A stretch of DNA of 64,000 nucleotides from JABCYV01 sp963729325 (GCA_963729325.1 CAVSNS010000033.1:186001-250000); one strand, 5' to 3'; positions 37,159 through 48,583 are shown, counted from the stretch's first letter. Numbers and translations are program-made. The notes: generated from the sequence alone by a model not told the origin.

Positions 37159-39627
37159 CTATGGCCTAGTCTCCCAAACTCCGCGACCATAAGTTGCCAC
37201 TCGCAGGAAAGAGCCGTCGGGTGGCATGTACAGGTCACGGACTTCGACCTGCGGCAAGCCGGAACCGAAGCGGGACCAACTCGCTCCCGCGTCGGTTGAA
37301 CGATAAACTCCGAGGAAAGTAGCTGCGTAAAGTGTGTTTGGATCCACCGGACTTACCAGCACACGGTTCACCGGCAGATCGGGAAGTCCCTTACTGGAAT
37401 CCGTGAAGGTAAGACCTCCATCGGTTGACTTGGCTATACGTGCTCCGGGAATCGGGCTTTCTGAGGCAACATACAGAGTCTTATTGTCTGCCCACTCGAC
37501 ATTTGAGTTGAACCCCTGCCAATTCGGAACCGTCCCGATCAAACGGGTCTGCCGCCAATGACGCCCGCCACTATGGGTCACGACCACCCATCCAGAGTTG
37601 CAAACTACCGCCACGTTGCCGAGCCCATTTGCCTCTGGACTGACTCCGATTCCATGCACTGTATCCCGGAATACGCGCTGTGCGCCAATGCCAGATGACG
37701 GTTTCCCAGGCTCAAGCCCATTCTGACCGATGTTCACCCAACTCTTGGCCCCATTGGTCGTCTGATAAATCGCGCCTTGCGTATAAGTGAAAAACGCGTG
37801 ACCAGTGGGATCGGCACTCGCTCTGGGAGTGGCCAGCGCAGTATTAAACGTAGCGAAGTGACGATCTATGCCAGTGAAGGCATTACTAAACTGACCTTGC
37901 AAGAGGGGATCATCTGCAGCGGAACGGAATATCAGAGAGAATTCCACAGTCCCCAGAACAACGTCATCATTGGCTTGGCTCCAGCCCGCGCCAAAACCAT
38001 CTCCCCCGATGGGCTGCTCCCAAACGCTACTATTACCGCGGCGAACGAAGGTGCCATTGTCTTGCAGGCCCATGATGGAAGTCTCGGGACGCCCAGGGGT
38101 TGAATTAATCGTATAGCCCAACAGAGAGACCACACCCTCGTTACGATGATTTTCCCATGTGTCGCCACCATCTTGGCTGGTGAACAGACCTCCGTCAGTT
38201 CCGAAAAACAGCGTAGATCCTCCGCCTGGCTGTGCGGTGAACGCGGCGGCATGATAATCGGCGTGAACGTACGGCAAGCCAAACTGCGCCAGCCAATTTG
38301 CAATCACCGTCCAGGTATTTCCACCGTCAGTGCTTTTTACCGAACTAAGCTCTCCGCCCAAATAAACCGTGTTTCGACTGCTATCCGTTGGGTCAACCAA
38401 GACCATCTGGTTATAAAATGCCTGTATTTGCATCAGGTCAAGGTTGGGTTGATCGGGATTGGGATTGGTTGGTTTTCGGTGGGTGATGTGCAGCGCCTTC
38501 CAGTCTTGCCCGCCGTCGTCAGAGCGGAAAAGGTCAAGTTGTTTCACGTCGTTGGTATTTGCGGCGAAGGCGTAAACTCTCTGGTCTCCCGGAACCCCCA
38601 CTCCTAACGTCGTACGGCCAGCCCCGGTAAAAACCTTGCCGTTGTTCGTGATGGGCTGCCAAGTAGCGCCATGGTCGGTTGATATGGCGATAGCACCTAC
38701 ACCATCGGTCGCTGGATCACCCACTGCAGGATTTTCAGTTGACGCTAGCCATCCAGCGCTTGTCCTGGCAATGCTCCAAACCGTAGTGCTGAACAGCCCG
38801 AACACTGTGTTATCCAGGAAGACGTTGTCAGGAGCGCGATTATAAGACTGACCGCTGTCGGTGGAGATATACAAACCGAAATCGGTGGCGACGAAGACGA
38901 CGTCCTTGGTCCCGCTGGTATCGACTTTGACGTCTCTAATACTGGTTACGTTGGACAGGACTATCGGCGCGCTGAAGGTGGCGGCGCCGTCGGTCGTCTT
39001 AATCATGTAGCCGGCGGTGGAATGACCCTGCTGGAACGGGTCGCCCAACCCGACATAAATTGTCCTAGAGTTTCTCCCAAAGGCAGCAGCGCCCCCCGAG
39101 GTTGTAATCGTGGTGTCAGTCTTCGGCGCCCAACGGGGATGTGTAGCCGTGAAGTTCGTCGTCTTCCACAGCCCGCCGGAGGAGGTGAATAAATAAACGA
39201 TGTCAGGGTTGGTTGGATCCGGCAAGATTGAACGCATCCGGCCGCTGTCCGTTACGTGCAACGTCACACCATTCTGGATGTAATCATTCTTGATGGGACC
39301 GATATTCACCCACTGAGGCACCGCTGACGAAGACGCTGCAGCTCCCGGCAGTAGGTGTCCGAACTGTATACGTTCTTTCGCTGCTTCTTTTAGCAATTGA
39401 AACTGGAACTGCGGATTGCCGCCTCGACTCTCGCGCTGTGCCTCCTGGCGGGCTCGCGGGTCATCGGATTCTTTTGTGACGGCTGCGCGATCAATGCTTG
39501 AAAGATAAGGGCTTGTATATCCGGAATCGTTGGGATCGCTCTTGAGGTTGGGATTCTTCGCGAATGCGGACGCAAGCAATAAACATACACACAATCCTCG
39601 AAATGTGGCGCTGGTGGCCGAATTCAT
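37159..39627 (-). CDS. Secreted VPS10/BNR-type beta-propeller protein
   Basis: About 820 residues from ATG 39627 (GGAG eight bases upstream) with a signal peptide ending ASAFA. Asp-box/BNR repeats occur throughout: SSGGLWKTTNFTATHPRWAP, FRSDDGGQDWKALH, VKSTDGGNTWTVIANW, FTSQDGGDTWENH, IYQTTNGAKSWVNIG, IAKSTDGGLTFTDSS and VYRSTDAGASW. This is the sortilin/sialidase-like propeller of the VPS10 type found in secreted acidobacterial proteins; no sialidase catalytic set is visible, so binding or an unknown hydrolase role is possible. Confidence 0.8.
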   Translation of the reverse strand: MNSATSATFRGLCVCLLLASAFAKNPNLKSDPNDSGYTSPYLSSIDRAAVTKESDDPRARQEAQRESRGGNPQFQFQLLKEAAKERIQFGHLLPGAAASSSAVPQWVNIGPIKNDYIQNGVTLHVTDSGRMRSILPDPTNPDIVYLFTSSGGLWKTTNFTATHPRWAPKTDTTITTSGGAAAFGRNSRTIYVGLGDPFQQGHSTAGYMIKTTDGAATFSAPIVLSNVTSIRDVKVDTSGTKDVVFVATDFGLYISTDSGQSYNRAPDNVFLDNTVFGLFSTTVWSIARTSAGWLASTENPAVGDPATDGVGAIAISTDHGATWQPITNNGKVFTGAGRTTLGVGVPGDQRVYAFAANTNDVKQLDLFRSDDGGQDWKALHITHRKPTNPNPDQPNLDLMQIQAFYNQMVLVDPTDSSRNTVYLGGELSSVKSTDGGNTWTVIANWLAQFGLPYVHADYHAAAFTAQPGGGSTLFFGTDGGLFTSQDGGDTWENHRNEGVVSLLGYTINSTPGRPETSIMGLQDNGTFVRRGNSSVWEQPIGGDGFGAGWSQANDDVVLGTVEFSLIFRSAADDPLLQGQFSNAFTGIDRHFATFNTALATPRASADPTGHAFFTYTQGAIYQTTNGAKSWVNIGQNGLEPGKPSSGIGAQRVFRDTVHGIGVSPEANGLGNVAVVCNSGWVVVTHSGGRHWRQTRLIGTVPNWQGFNSNVEWADNKTLYVASESPIPGARIAKSTDGGLTFTDSSKGLPDLPVNRVLVSPVDPNTLYAATFLGVYRSTDAGASWSRFGSGLPQVEVRDLYMPPDGSFLRVATYGRGVWETRP

Positions 39628-39833
39628 AGGAACGCTCCAGGTGGGCGAGGCGCCCAGAAAATGCGAATCATCATGGACTGAGGGGACGATGACTGTCAAT
39701 AACTCAGTACTCAAAGATGTTCGATGGGAAAAAGGTTGGCCGCAATAGACTTTGATTCGGTGTTTTGTTATAGAACGGACCCAGAGGGCTCATTCATCTT
39801 CGCGAAGAACCTACTGAGGAGGACAAGAGAAGG

Positions 39834-40241
39834 CTAGTTCTTCTCCTCTGCTACCTTCAGCCGTGTTTCCGCGCGCTTCAGAGCGTCTTCAGCGTGGGTG
39901 AAGTCATCTTCGGTCTTGCCCTTCCCAAACTCTTCTTCCGCGCGCCTCTTCGCCTCCTGGGCCCGCCGTACATCGATGTCCTGAGCCCGTTCCGCAATCT
40001 CCGCCAAAACCGTCACCTTGTCGGGCAGTACCTCGGCGAAGCCCCACGCCACAGCCAAGTGATGGGTGCTACCGCCGTTACGATAGCTTATTTCGCCCAC
40101 CGCCAACTCGGTGACCAGTGGCGCATGGCCAGGCAGGATCCCAAGATATCCATCCTTGCCCGGAATCTGCATCTCCTCGGCGGTATCGCGCACCACCATC
40201 TTTTCTGGCGTGACGATTTCGAGTTGGAAAGTGTCTGTCAT
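39834..40241 (-). CDS. atpC: ATP synthase epsilon subunit
   Basis: 135 residues. The N-terminal beta-barrel motif QLEIVTPEKMVVRDTAEEM and IPGKDGYLGILPGHAPLVTEL are typical. The C-terminal helices (RRAQEAKRRAEEEFG, ALKRAETRLKVAEE) regulate F1. Last gene of the operon, 82 bases after atpD. Confidence 0.95.
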   Translation of the reverse strand: MTDTFQLEIVTPEKMVVRDTAEEMQIPGKDGYLGILPGHAPLVTELAVGEISYRNGGSTHHLAVAWGFAEVLPDKVTVLAEIAERAQDIDVRRAQEAKRRAEEEFGKGKTEDDFTHAEDALKRAETRLKVAEEKN

Positions 40242-40323
40242 GTGTCAAAACTGGCGTCCGACCGCGCCTGTGTGACTTCAGGAACTAAGCATGAGGTCAA
40301 AGGTCCGAGGCCCAACGTCCGTC

Positions 40324-41766
40324 TTATGCTGCTGCTTTCAACTTCTCGGCTGCCTCGAGCACCTCATCGATCGTGCCTTTCATATAAAAAGCCTGCTCGG
40401 GGATATCGTCGTATTTACCTTCCGCAATATCTTTGAAACCTTTCACTGTGTCCGCAACCTTTACGTAGCGGCCCGGAGCTCCTGTAAACTGCTCGGCCAC
40501 ATGGAAGGGCTGCGACAAGAATTTCTGGATCTTACGTGCCCGTGCCACGGTAACTTTCTGGTCTTCGCTCAACTCGTCGATGCCAAGAATCGCGATGATA
40601 TCCTGCAAGTCTTTGTAAGTCTGTAGCGTCTTCTTCACCAACTGGGCAACGTCGTAATGTTCCTGGCCCACAACTCGAGGATCGAGAATGCGCGAGGTCG
40701 AAGCCAACGGGTCGACTGCAGGATAAATTCCAATCTCAGTGAGCGCCCGGGAAAGCACTGTGGTGGCATCCAAATGGGCGAAAGTTGTGGCGGGCGCGGG
40801 ATCGGTCAAGTCGTCTGCGGGTACATAAATCGCCTGTACCGACGTTACCGATCCTTTCTTGGTAGAAGTGATTCGTTCCTGCAACTCGCCCATTTCAGTC
40901 GCCAGATTCGGTTGGTAACCGACGGCGCTGGGCATGCGTCCCAGCAACGCAGAAACCTCCGAGCCTGCTTGGGTAAAGCGAAAGATGTTGTCAATGAACA
41001 GCAGCGTGTCCGCGCCCTCGACGTCGCGGAAGTACTCAGCCACGGTCAGCCCAGTCAGGGCTACGCGCAGACGAGCGCCGGGTGGTTCCGTCATCTGGCC
41101 ATAAATCAGCGCGGCTTTGGATTTTTCCGGATCGCCGGGCTTGATGACACCCGACTCTGTCATCTCCAGCCACAGGTCATTGCCCTCGCGCGTGCGCTCA
41201 CCCACTCCCGCAAACACCGAGAAGCCGCCGTGTTGCTTGGCGACGTTGTTAATGAGTTCCATGATGACGACGGTCTTGCCGACTCCTGCGCCGCCAAACA
41301 GGCCGATTTTGCCGCCCTTCAGAAACGGCTGGATGAGGTCGATAACCTTGACGCCAGTTTCGAACATCTCGGCCGTGGTAGCTTGTTCATCAAACAGTGG
41401 TGCGGGACGGTGAATGGGCATGGTTTGGGTATGCTGAATCGGCCCAAGCTGATCTACGGGCTGGCCGATGACGTTCATCACGCGGCCGAGCGTACCGCGA
41501 CCGACAGGCACCGAAATTGGACCACCCTGGTCGATGGCTTTCATGCCGCGCACCATACCGTCGGTGGCTTCCATGGCAATACAACGCACACGGCCCTCAC
41601 CCAGGTGCTGCTGCACTTCGAGGATGACATTGATCGGCGTCGGCACAGTAAAGCCGTCGCTTACCACTTTCAATGCCTCGTAGATCGGAGGCATCGTGGC
41701 CTCAACGAACTGAACGTCCACGGCAGGGCCGGCGATTTGAACTACGTGTCCAATGTTCTCTGGCAT
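40324..41766 (-). CDS. atpD: ATP synthase beta subunit
   Basis: 480 residues, intact. Walker A GGAGVGKTVV, the catalytic Glu in VGERTREGNDL, Walker B TLLFIDNIFRF and the DELSEED-like IDELSEDQK are all present. Catalytic subunit of F1. Preceded by a palindromic repeat between it and atpG, not by a short translational overlap. Confidence 0.97.
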   Translation of the reverse strand: MPENIGHVVQIAGPAVDVQFVEATMPPIYEALKVVSDGFTVPTPINVILEVQQHLGEGRVRCIAMEATDGMVRGMKAIDQGGPISVPVGRGTLGRVMNVIGQPVDQLGPIQHTQTMPIHRPAPLFDEQATTAEMFETGVKVIDLIQPFLKGGKIGLFGGAGVGKTVVIMELINNVAKQHGGFSVFAGVGERTREGNDLWLEMTESGVIKPGDPEKSKAALIYGQMTEPPGARLRVALTGLTVAEYFRDVEGADTLLFIDNIFRFTQAGSEVSALLGRMPSAVGYQPNLATEMGELQERITSTKKGSVTSVQAIYVPADDLTDPAPATTFAHLDATTVLSRALTEIGIYPAVDPLASTSRILDPRVVGQEHYDVAQLVKKTLQTYKDLQDIIAILGIDELSEDQKVTVARARKIQKFLSQPFHVAEQFTGAPGRYVKVADTVKGFKDIAEGKYDDIPEQAFYMKGTIDEVLEAAEKLKAAA

Positions 41767-41767
41767 A

Positions 41768-41882
41768 TCACCTCAGCTCTTAGCTCCTAGCCTTTAGCTC
41801 TTGGACGGAACTCCTGAGAGCGGAAATTTCAAGTGGTATTAGAGCCTCGCTAAAAGCTAATAGCTAATAGCTGGAAGCTAAT
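41768..41882. repeat. AGCT-rich palindromic spacer repeat, atpG-atpD
   Basis: Left arm units such as AGCTCTTAGCTCCTAGCCTTT and right arm units such as AGCTAATAGCTAATAGCTGG can pair imperfectly. Same family as the repeats at 42930-43071 and 44604-44706. Confidence 0.6.
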
Positions 41883-42926
<1,044 letters not shown>

Positions 42927-42929
42927 CGT

Positions 42930-43071
42930 TAGCTTCTAGCTGCTGGCTTCTAGCTCTAACCTTCCGCTCCTAGCCTTCCTTTGTGGTCTTTGCGGCGCTT
43001 CTTTGCGACCTTTGCGGTTAAAGGCTTTTAGCTTCATTGGCTCCAAGCTAGAAGCCAGTAGCTAGAAGCTA
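42930..43071. repeat. 142-bp palindromic repeat between atpA and atpG
   Basis: TAGCTTCTAGCTGCTGGCTT plus CTAGCT (42930-42955) pairs with the arm ending AGCTAGAAGCTA (43045-43071) with one mismatch over 26 bases. The centre contains CTTTGTGGTCTTTGCGG and CTTTGCGGTTAAAG. The right arm supplies the atpA stop codon (43069-43071). Confidence 0.75.
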
Positions 43072-44602
43072 CTTCGCCACCGCCTGTCGCTCCGCCACAA
43101 ATGCTTCTTTGCATTGCTTGATGACCTTGCTCATCTCAGCCTTCAAGTTGTCATCGAGAACCTTTTTCTCCATGATCGTGCGCAACAGGCCGGGATTGGT
43201 GGCATCCGTAAACTTGTAAAGCTCAGCCTCAAAATCGCGCACCTGGTCCACTGGAAGATCATCAAAGGCCCCACTCGTGCCCGCAAAGATGATCAGAATC
43301 TGCTTCGAGAATGGCAGCGGCGAGAACTGCTTCTGCTTGAGTACTTCGACCAGCCGCTGTCCACGATTAAGCTGCGCCTGCGTGGCTTTGTCGAGATCGC
43401 TGCCGAACTGCGCAAATGCCGCGAGTTCGCGGTACTGCGCGAGTTCCAGCTTCATGCTTCCGGCCACCTGCCGCATAGCCTTGATTTGAGCGCTGCCGCC
43501 CACGCGGCTGACCGAGATACCCACGTTGACCGCAGGGCCGCACACCGCTATTGAACAAGTCGGTCTCGAGAAAGATCTGGCCATCGGTGATCGAAATAAC
43601 ATTGGTCGGAATGTATGCGGAAACGTCTCCCGCCTGAGTTTCAATAATCGGTAATGCAGTGAGCGATCCGCCACCGTTTTTGTCACTCAGCTTGGCCGCA
43701 CGCTCTAGCAAACGAGAGTGAAGATAGAAAACATCCCCTGGATAAGCCTCGCGGCCCGGGGGACGTCGCAGCAAAAGCGAAATCTCGCGATACGACGCTG
43801 CATGCTTCGAGAGATCGTCATAGATCACCAGCGCGTGCCGCTTGGAATCGCGGAAAAACTCCCCCATCGCGCATGCGGCGTAGGGCGAAATATACTGCAT
43901 GGGCGCGGGTTCCGACGCCGATGCCGCCACCACGATGGTGTAGTCCATGGCGCCGTAGTCTTCCAAGATCTTCACTACCTGCGCGATGGAAGACCGCTTC
44001 TGCCCAACTGCGTTGTAAATACAAATTAGATCGTTACCCTTGTTGTTGATGATCGTATCCAGCGCGACGGCGGTCTTGCCGGTTTGGCGATCGCCAATGA
44101 TCAGTTCGCGCTGCCCGCGGCCGATCGGGATCATGCTGTCAATGGCTTTCAGGCCAGTAGCCATGGGTTCGCGCACTGGTTGCCTGTCGATCACACCAGG
44201 CGCTATACGCTCCAGTGCGATGAACTTATCGGTTGCAATGGGCCCCTTGTCATCAATAGGCTGGCCCAGCGAATTCACGACGCGCCCGACCAGAGCGTCC
44301 CCCACCGGCACACTCATGATGCGCCCGGTGCGTTTCACTTCATCGCCTTCCTTGATCTCGGTGTAATCCCCGAGCAGCACCACGCCGACCTGATCTTCTT
44401 CCAGGTTCATGGCGATTCCGGCTACATCGTGCGGGAAAGAGAGCAGTTCGCCAGCCATGACCTTGTCCAAGCCATAGACGCGAGCAATCCCATCGCCGAG
44501 CGTGAGGACCGTACCCACCTCATCCACCGCAATCTTGGACTCGTAGTTCTCGATTTGTTGCCGGATCAACTGCGTGATCTCATCTGCTTTGATTTGCGCC
44601 AT
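43069..44602 (-). CDS. atpA: ATP synthase alpha subunit (single-base insertion)
   Basis: The first frame (43367-44602) carries Walker A GDRQTGKTAV, VGQKRSSIAQVVK and the start of the C-terminal region (ITDGQIFLETDLFNSGVRP). One extra G in the GGG at 43535-43537 throws it off. The second frame (43069-43686) continues PAVNVGISVSRVGGSAQIK through LRTIMEKKVLDD to the end. Removing that base gives a normal alpha subunit of about 510 residues. As this gene should be essential, the break is almost certainly a sequence error. The start MAQIKADEITQLIRQQIENY is typical. Confidence 0.93.
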
Positions 44603-44603
44603 A

Positions 44604-44706
44604 AGTTCAGCTCTTGGCTTCCAGCTTTTAGCTCCTCACGTTCTTTGCGGTTCTTCTTTGCGGTTAGACGGATCTCGATCTCAAGCTAGAAGGCATTAAG
44701 AGCTAA
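44604..44706. repeat. Palindromic spacer repeat, atpH-atpA
   Basis: Arms AGCTCTTGGCTTCCAGCTTT and AAGCTAGAAGGCATTAAGAG surround TTCTTTGCGGTTCTTCTTTG. It overlaps the end of atpH, whose last codons (AISS and stop) lie in the right arm. Confidence 0.6.
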
Positions 44707-45233
44707 TAGCTTCTCTGATCCTCTCCAATTGTCCCTTCACCGAGCCGTCGTAGATTGTGCTGCCCACTCTAACCATAGCTCCGCCCAGAACCGACACATC
44801 GCGAGAGTAGCGGGCGCGCACTTTCTTGCCGGTAAGCTTTCCGACTTGCGCTTCCAGCGCGCGTCGCTCTGTGTCGCTCAGCTCACGGGCACTGGTGATT
44901 TCCGCCTCGGCAAATCCCAGGCGCCGGTCCAGTTCATGTTCGAATTCCTTCACGATCGGTCCCAGGAACTGAACTCGCCGATGATCGATGAGCACGGCCA
45001 TAAAGTTCCGAACCGGACGCGAGATTCCACTCACGGACGGCGATGGCGTCCAGCACGCCTCGTTTTTGCTCCGCCGGAATCGAAGGTGTTTCCCAGACTT
45101 CCCTCAATACGCGACTGCTAGCCACCAGCTCGACCAGAGATTGCGCTTGCTGCAGCGTCTTGCTCGGGTCCAGGCGTTGATCAAACACCACGTCAGCGAG
45201 GGCACGAGCATAGATGCCGGGGACGGAAGCCAT
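44696..45233 (-). CDS. atpH: ATP synthase delta subunit (single-base insertion)
   Basis: First frame (44934-45233): MASVPGIYARALADVVFDQR, VELVASSRVLREVWETPSIP and KRGVLDAIAVRE. An extra base near 45029 shifts the frame; the second (44696-45034) resumes GISRPVRNFMAVLIDHRRV and ends SVKGQLERIREAISS. Together they give a normal delta/OSCP of about 178 residues. Delta links F1 to the b stalk. The break is best read as a sequence error. Confidence 0.9.
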
Positions 45234-45236
45234 GCG

Positions 45237-46025
45237 CTAATGCCCGCCCTTCCCGCCGTTCGGGCCAGCACCGTCAGGCTCGGTCCGCGAGAGCTGGTCG
45301 GCAAAGTTGCGTATCAATCCCTGATCGGTAACGGAATCCACTTTAATCTGCTTGATTGCCATCGAGACGGCGAGATCGGCGGCGTACGCCTTGAGTTCGC
45401 GGCGAGCAGACTTAGCCGCTGCCGCGATCTCCCGTTCGGCCGATTCCACAATGTTGCGCGCGTCTTCTTCTGCTGCGGCCTTTATCCGCGCCTCTTCGGC
45501 GGCCGCACCCGCTTCTGCCGACGCCCGCATCTTCTCGATCTCGACTCCCAATTGGGAAAGCCGGGCTTCGATATCTGCCAACCGCCGGTTGGCTTCTTCG
45601 CTCGCCCGTTGCGCCTCCTGCATCGCCTTCTGGATGGAGGTCGTTCGGTTGCGAAAAAGCCCAGGCAGGTTTTTCTTGGACAACCAGATGAGCAAACCCG
45701 CCACCACCGCAAAATTCAGCAGAATGCTTAGCCAGTAAGCCTGGTCCAAGCTAAGGCCCGTCTTTGCCGCCAACCAGCTCACTGAGGTCGACCTCTTGAA
45801 CTGCTCCTGATCATCCTCGCCTGCGGCCTCCCGAGTTTCGTGTGCGAGTTGGGAGCCTATGCCACCACCCGAATGACGTTTTTCCTGGCGTGCGGAGGAA
45901 TTTGGATTAGGGGAGCTAGTAGGCTGATCCTGGGCGCGAGTGGCACTCGGCAACAGCAGGCAAATAAAAAGCGCAAGACTTAATATCTCAGCCGCACGCT
46001 GAATCCTCGGTCGAGGTCGCATCAT
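45237..46025 (-). CDS. atpF: ATP synthase b-type subunit, long form
   Basis: 262 residues, longer than standard b (about 160). It has a signal-like N-terminus (core ILSLALFICLLLPSATRAQ), a Ser/Pro-rich linker, then the membrane helix YWLSILLNFAVVAGLLIWL and a long charged coiled coil (SIQKAMQEAQRASEEANRRL to AYAADLAVSMAIKQI). It overlaps the upstream b-type gene by ATGA and ends three bases before atpH. The extended N-terminus is known from other acidobacterial operons only by general recollection. Confidence 0.88.
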   Translation of the reverse strand: MMRPRPRIQRAAEILSLALFICLLLPSATRAQDQPTSSPNPNSSARQEKRHSGGGIGSQLAHETREAAGEDDQEQFKRSTSVSWLAAKTGLSLDQAYWLSILLNFAVVAGLLIWLSKKNLPGLFRNRTTSIQKAMQEAQRASEEANRRLADIEARLSQLGVEIEKMRASAEAGAAAEEARIKAAAEEDARNIVESAEREIAAAAKSARRELKAYAADLAVSMAIKQIKVDSVTDQGLIRNFADQLSRTEPDGAGPNGGKGGH

Positions 46026-46492
46026 TGACCCCCTGCCCGGCTTGGCGCCATTGCCGGTCGTAGCACAGTACGAATGATCTCGGAGGCTAGCCTTCCGATT
46101 TCTGCCTGCAGGCCTGCCTGCGCCGCCTGTTTTTCGTGCTCGATGACTGCTTGCGCCTGCTTTAACTGGGTCTGCGCCCGGGCCTGTGCTTGCACCAGCG
46201 CCGCGGCGCGAGCTTGTAATGCCGCCTGCCGTCGCGCCTCCTGGCTCTTGAACAGCGCCATGCGAGCTTCCCGTAAGCGCTGCTCATACTCTGCCGTTCG
46301 CGCTTCGGCCGCCGCTGATGTCGGCCGTGCCTTCTCGATTGCGCCTTCGGTTTTTGCGTGTCGCTCTGCCAAAATCTTGACCAAAGGCTTGTGGACAACC
46401 ACGTTATAAATGGCGAACAGCAGCACCACCAGGATGATGGTGGGTATAGAACCGAGCAGTAATCCGCCTAGTTGTCGCAGTATCTCGTCCAT
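46022..46492 (-). CDS. ATP synthase b or b'-type subunit
   Basis: 156 residues: one membrane helix (IPTIILVVLLFAIYNVVVHK) followed by PLVKILAERHAKTEGAIEKA and an Ala/Gln/Arg-rich coiled coil. It is the first gene of the seven-gene operon in this window. Subunits a and c are absent here, so F0 is completed from another locus. Two different b-type genes imply a heterodimeric stalk. Confidence 0.88.
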   Translation of the reverse strand: MDEILRQLGGLLLGSIPTIILVVLLFAIYNVVVHKPLVKILAERHAKTEGAIEKARPTSAAAEARTAEYEQRLREARMALFKSQEARRQAALQARAAALVQAQARAQTQLKQAQAVIEHEKQAAQAGLQAEIGRLASEIIRTVLRPAMAPSRAGGQ

Positions 46493-46655
46493 TTGGGTGC
46501 TGATGTTAGTCTAGAGCGAAAGAGGGCTTAAAACCCATGAAGTTAACATTTTACAAGTATCCTGTCAACGCGGAGCAGGGGCTGTCTTGGCACAGACTTC
46601 TCAAGTTCAGGCTGCTTCCAGCCAAGCCTACTCATAAAATAAGACGAAAGAGTCC

Positions 46656-46683
46656 TTGACTTCTGAGTTAGGGAGTCTAGGAT
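46656..46683 (+). promoter_or_regulatory. Candidate sigma70 promoter upstream of a hairpin
   Basis: TTGACT (46656-46661), 16 bases, TAGGAT (46678-46683) on the plus strand. No protein gene starts downstream on that strand; the next plus-strand feature is the hairpin at 46716-46765. Confidence 0.4.
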
Positions 46684-46689
46684 GTAGAT

Positions 46690-46775
46690 ATCACCTCCGA
46701 TCCAATTCAGGATCGAATGGGCCGATAGCCAAGGACTGTCACCGCTTCTTGGTTGCCGGCCCATTTTAATTTTGG
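46690..46775 (+). ncRNA. Candidate small RNA with terminator-like hairpin
   Basis: A 20-base imperfect stem, AATGGGCCGATAGCCAAGGA (46716-46735) with TTCTTGGTTGCCGGCCCATT (46746-46765), is followed by TTAATTTT, which fits a plus-strand terminator. A smaller hairpin CGATCC-AATTCA-GGATCG precedes it. The rest of 46493-46881 has no gene on either strand. Confidence 0.4.
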
Positions 46776-46881
46776 TACCAGTAATCGAAGGTCGTGCGGA
46801 GGAAGTTGAGCACTTTGAGCGAGCCCGCCTCTCGCGTCAGGACTTGGTCGGACAAAGTGCGGCTGGGAATCTCCTAAACTC

Positions 46882-48583
46882 CTACTTCTCCGGAACGTAA
46901 TAAAGGCGAATAGTTTTCCCAACCAGCGCCACCGGCGGGTAGCGATCGATCCATCTGAGTGCCCCCGGGGGATAAGTACTGTGAAAGACGTCGCCAAAGC
47001 GCATGGATCGCATGCTTATCGCGATCCAGCCTGGGGTTGGCTGGAAGGGTTGCAGGACGTCGAACACAGGTAAGTTCATTTGCGTCATATCGGCGCTACT
47101 CCAAACCGCTACGCTGAAGTGGGAGACGCCTCTATCGCGCAGCGCCTGGGACAACCGAAAGAGATCCTGTCCGCAGTCGAGGTCACACCCCGTTACCAGC
47201 ACCCTGCTGGGATCATGTCCGGCAAGCTCATTAAAATAGGAAACAAAATCAGTCCCCGCGCTAAGACTCGAAAACGTTTGCCATATCAAAAGGCCCGCTA
47301 GCACAAGTCGGCCCCAAAATCGTGCCTTGACCGGGGCCTGCCAAAGATACGATGCACCGCAACCTCCCATTACCGCGAGCAAGGGAAAGACCACAAGCAC
47401 ATGGCGAACGCCAGCGTCGTACTTCACAGGCATTGTCACAATCAGAATGGCAAGGGCGCATACCGCGGGAGCCAGCGCCGTCCATTTTTTCTGGCGAGCA
47501 AATCCGAATAGTGGAACCAGGCTGACGAGGCATAAAATAAGAAACGGCAGCGGAGTCTTCACGGCGACGCCCAGAAGGAAGAAGTACCACCATCCTCCGC
47601 TTCTTGATGTTTCCGAGCAGGTAGCCTGGAGGCGCGTCCTTATTCAGAACCCAACTGGTCGCAAAGCCCTTGAGCAGTGCCGGAGCGGGCAGCAACGAAT
47701 CCCTCAGCACCATGTTCCGTGCAATACTTCGCACGGGGGCGGGAAAATGTTGAAAAGACGGCATGGCATCGGGAGAGAGTTGCATACTTTCGCGGACATG
47801 CCCAACTGAGAATCCGTATCCGCCCCAAAGGACAACTCCTCCCACAAGTAAAGCCATCCCGAGCTCAGCTGCGTACCTGATTCCGGAACCCTTCGACGTT
47901 ATTTCATTGCGACCGGCAACTATCCACTTACATAGAAATATCCCGGCAGCCCCGGCTGGAAAAAACAATAAAGTCGTCATCTTCGATAACAACGCAAGGC
48001 CGAGCATAACTCCGAGCAGAAGACTCGATCGCAGGCTTGGCTTTTCCAGCCAATTCGCGAAGGCAAAAAAGGCTGCGAACTGCATGCATGCGGCGGGCAC
48101 ATCGGTATATGCCATACCGGAGAAGGCCAGAACAATGGGCAACGTCGTAAACAGAACTGCCGCCGCTAATCCAGCAAAGTCGCCGAATTCGCGGCGTGTC
48201 CAAAGAAAGACGACCACTGCCGTGATCGCAAAGAAAGGAAGAATCGCAGAACGCGCCAGGGAGAGATTCCGCAAGTAATGCCCATCGTCGTAGAGAATGC
48301 TGTTCCCGACATCGTTGTAGTTATGACTTCGCGGATCGTCCGGCGACCACTTTGGAAACCGTTCACCGGCTAGATAGAGGGGCAGCCCAATGGCAATCCG
48401 GCTCAAGGGCGGATGTACCGGATCGAGCAAGTAGGTATGCTTGTCGAGAAGCTCTATCGCGGCAGCAACGTGGCAAGGTTCGTCGAATCCCTGGGAATTC
48501 GCCCTATAGGTCAGGAGAATTCGGCCCACGGCAATCAGAATCAGAACTGCGATCGCCGCGATGATCGAGCTCTTCCGGTTCAG
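46882..48583 (-). CDS. GT39-like membrane glycosyltransferase (frameshifted, CTG start)
   Basis: A polytopic protein of about 560 residues with the luminal-loop pattern of dolichyl- or polyprenyl-phosphate mannosyltransferase relatives: NSQGFDEPCHVAAAIELLDK (catalytic acid region) and TYLLDPVHPPLSRIAIGLP. The first frame runs to about 47605 and continues in the next frame as WWYFFLLGVAVKTPLPFLIL, with KYDAGVRHVLVVFPLLAVM later. The natural N-terminus appears to be LNRKSSIIAAIAVLILIAV, read from CTG 48583, seven bases after AGGAG; the in-frame GTG 48529 would cut into the first helix. It starts 18 bases after hflX. Transfers a sugar from a lipid carrier (family knowledge); acceptor unknown. 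Confidence 0.72.

Noticed and set aside
40657..41790. A 377-residue open frame antisense to atpD
   Set aside because: It is a mirror of a highly conserved GC-rich gene; the product has no family features and the atpD reading is certain.
43069..44602. atpA as a pseudogene
   Set aside because: One extra G in a GGG run explains the break and both halves are fully conserved; an essential subunit is unlikely to be lost in an otherwise intact operon.
46543..46764. A 73-residue minus-strand frame upstream of the atp operon
   Set aside because: It crosses the hairpin and has no recognisable product or start signal.
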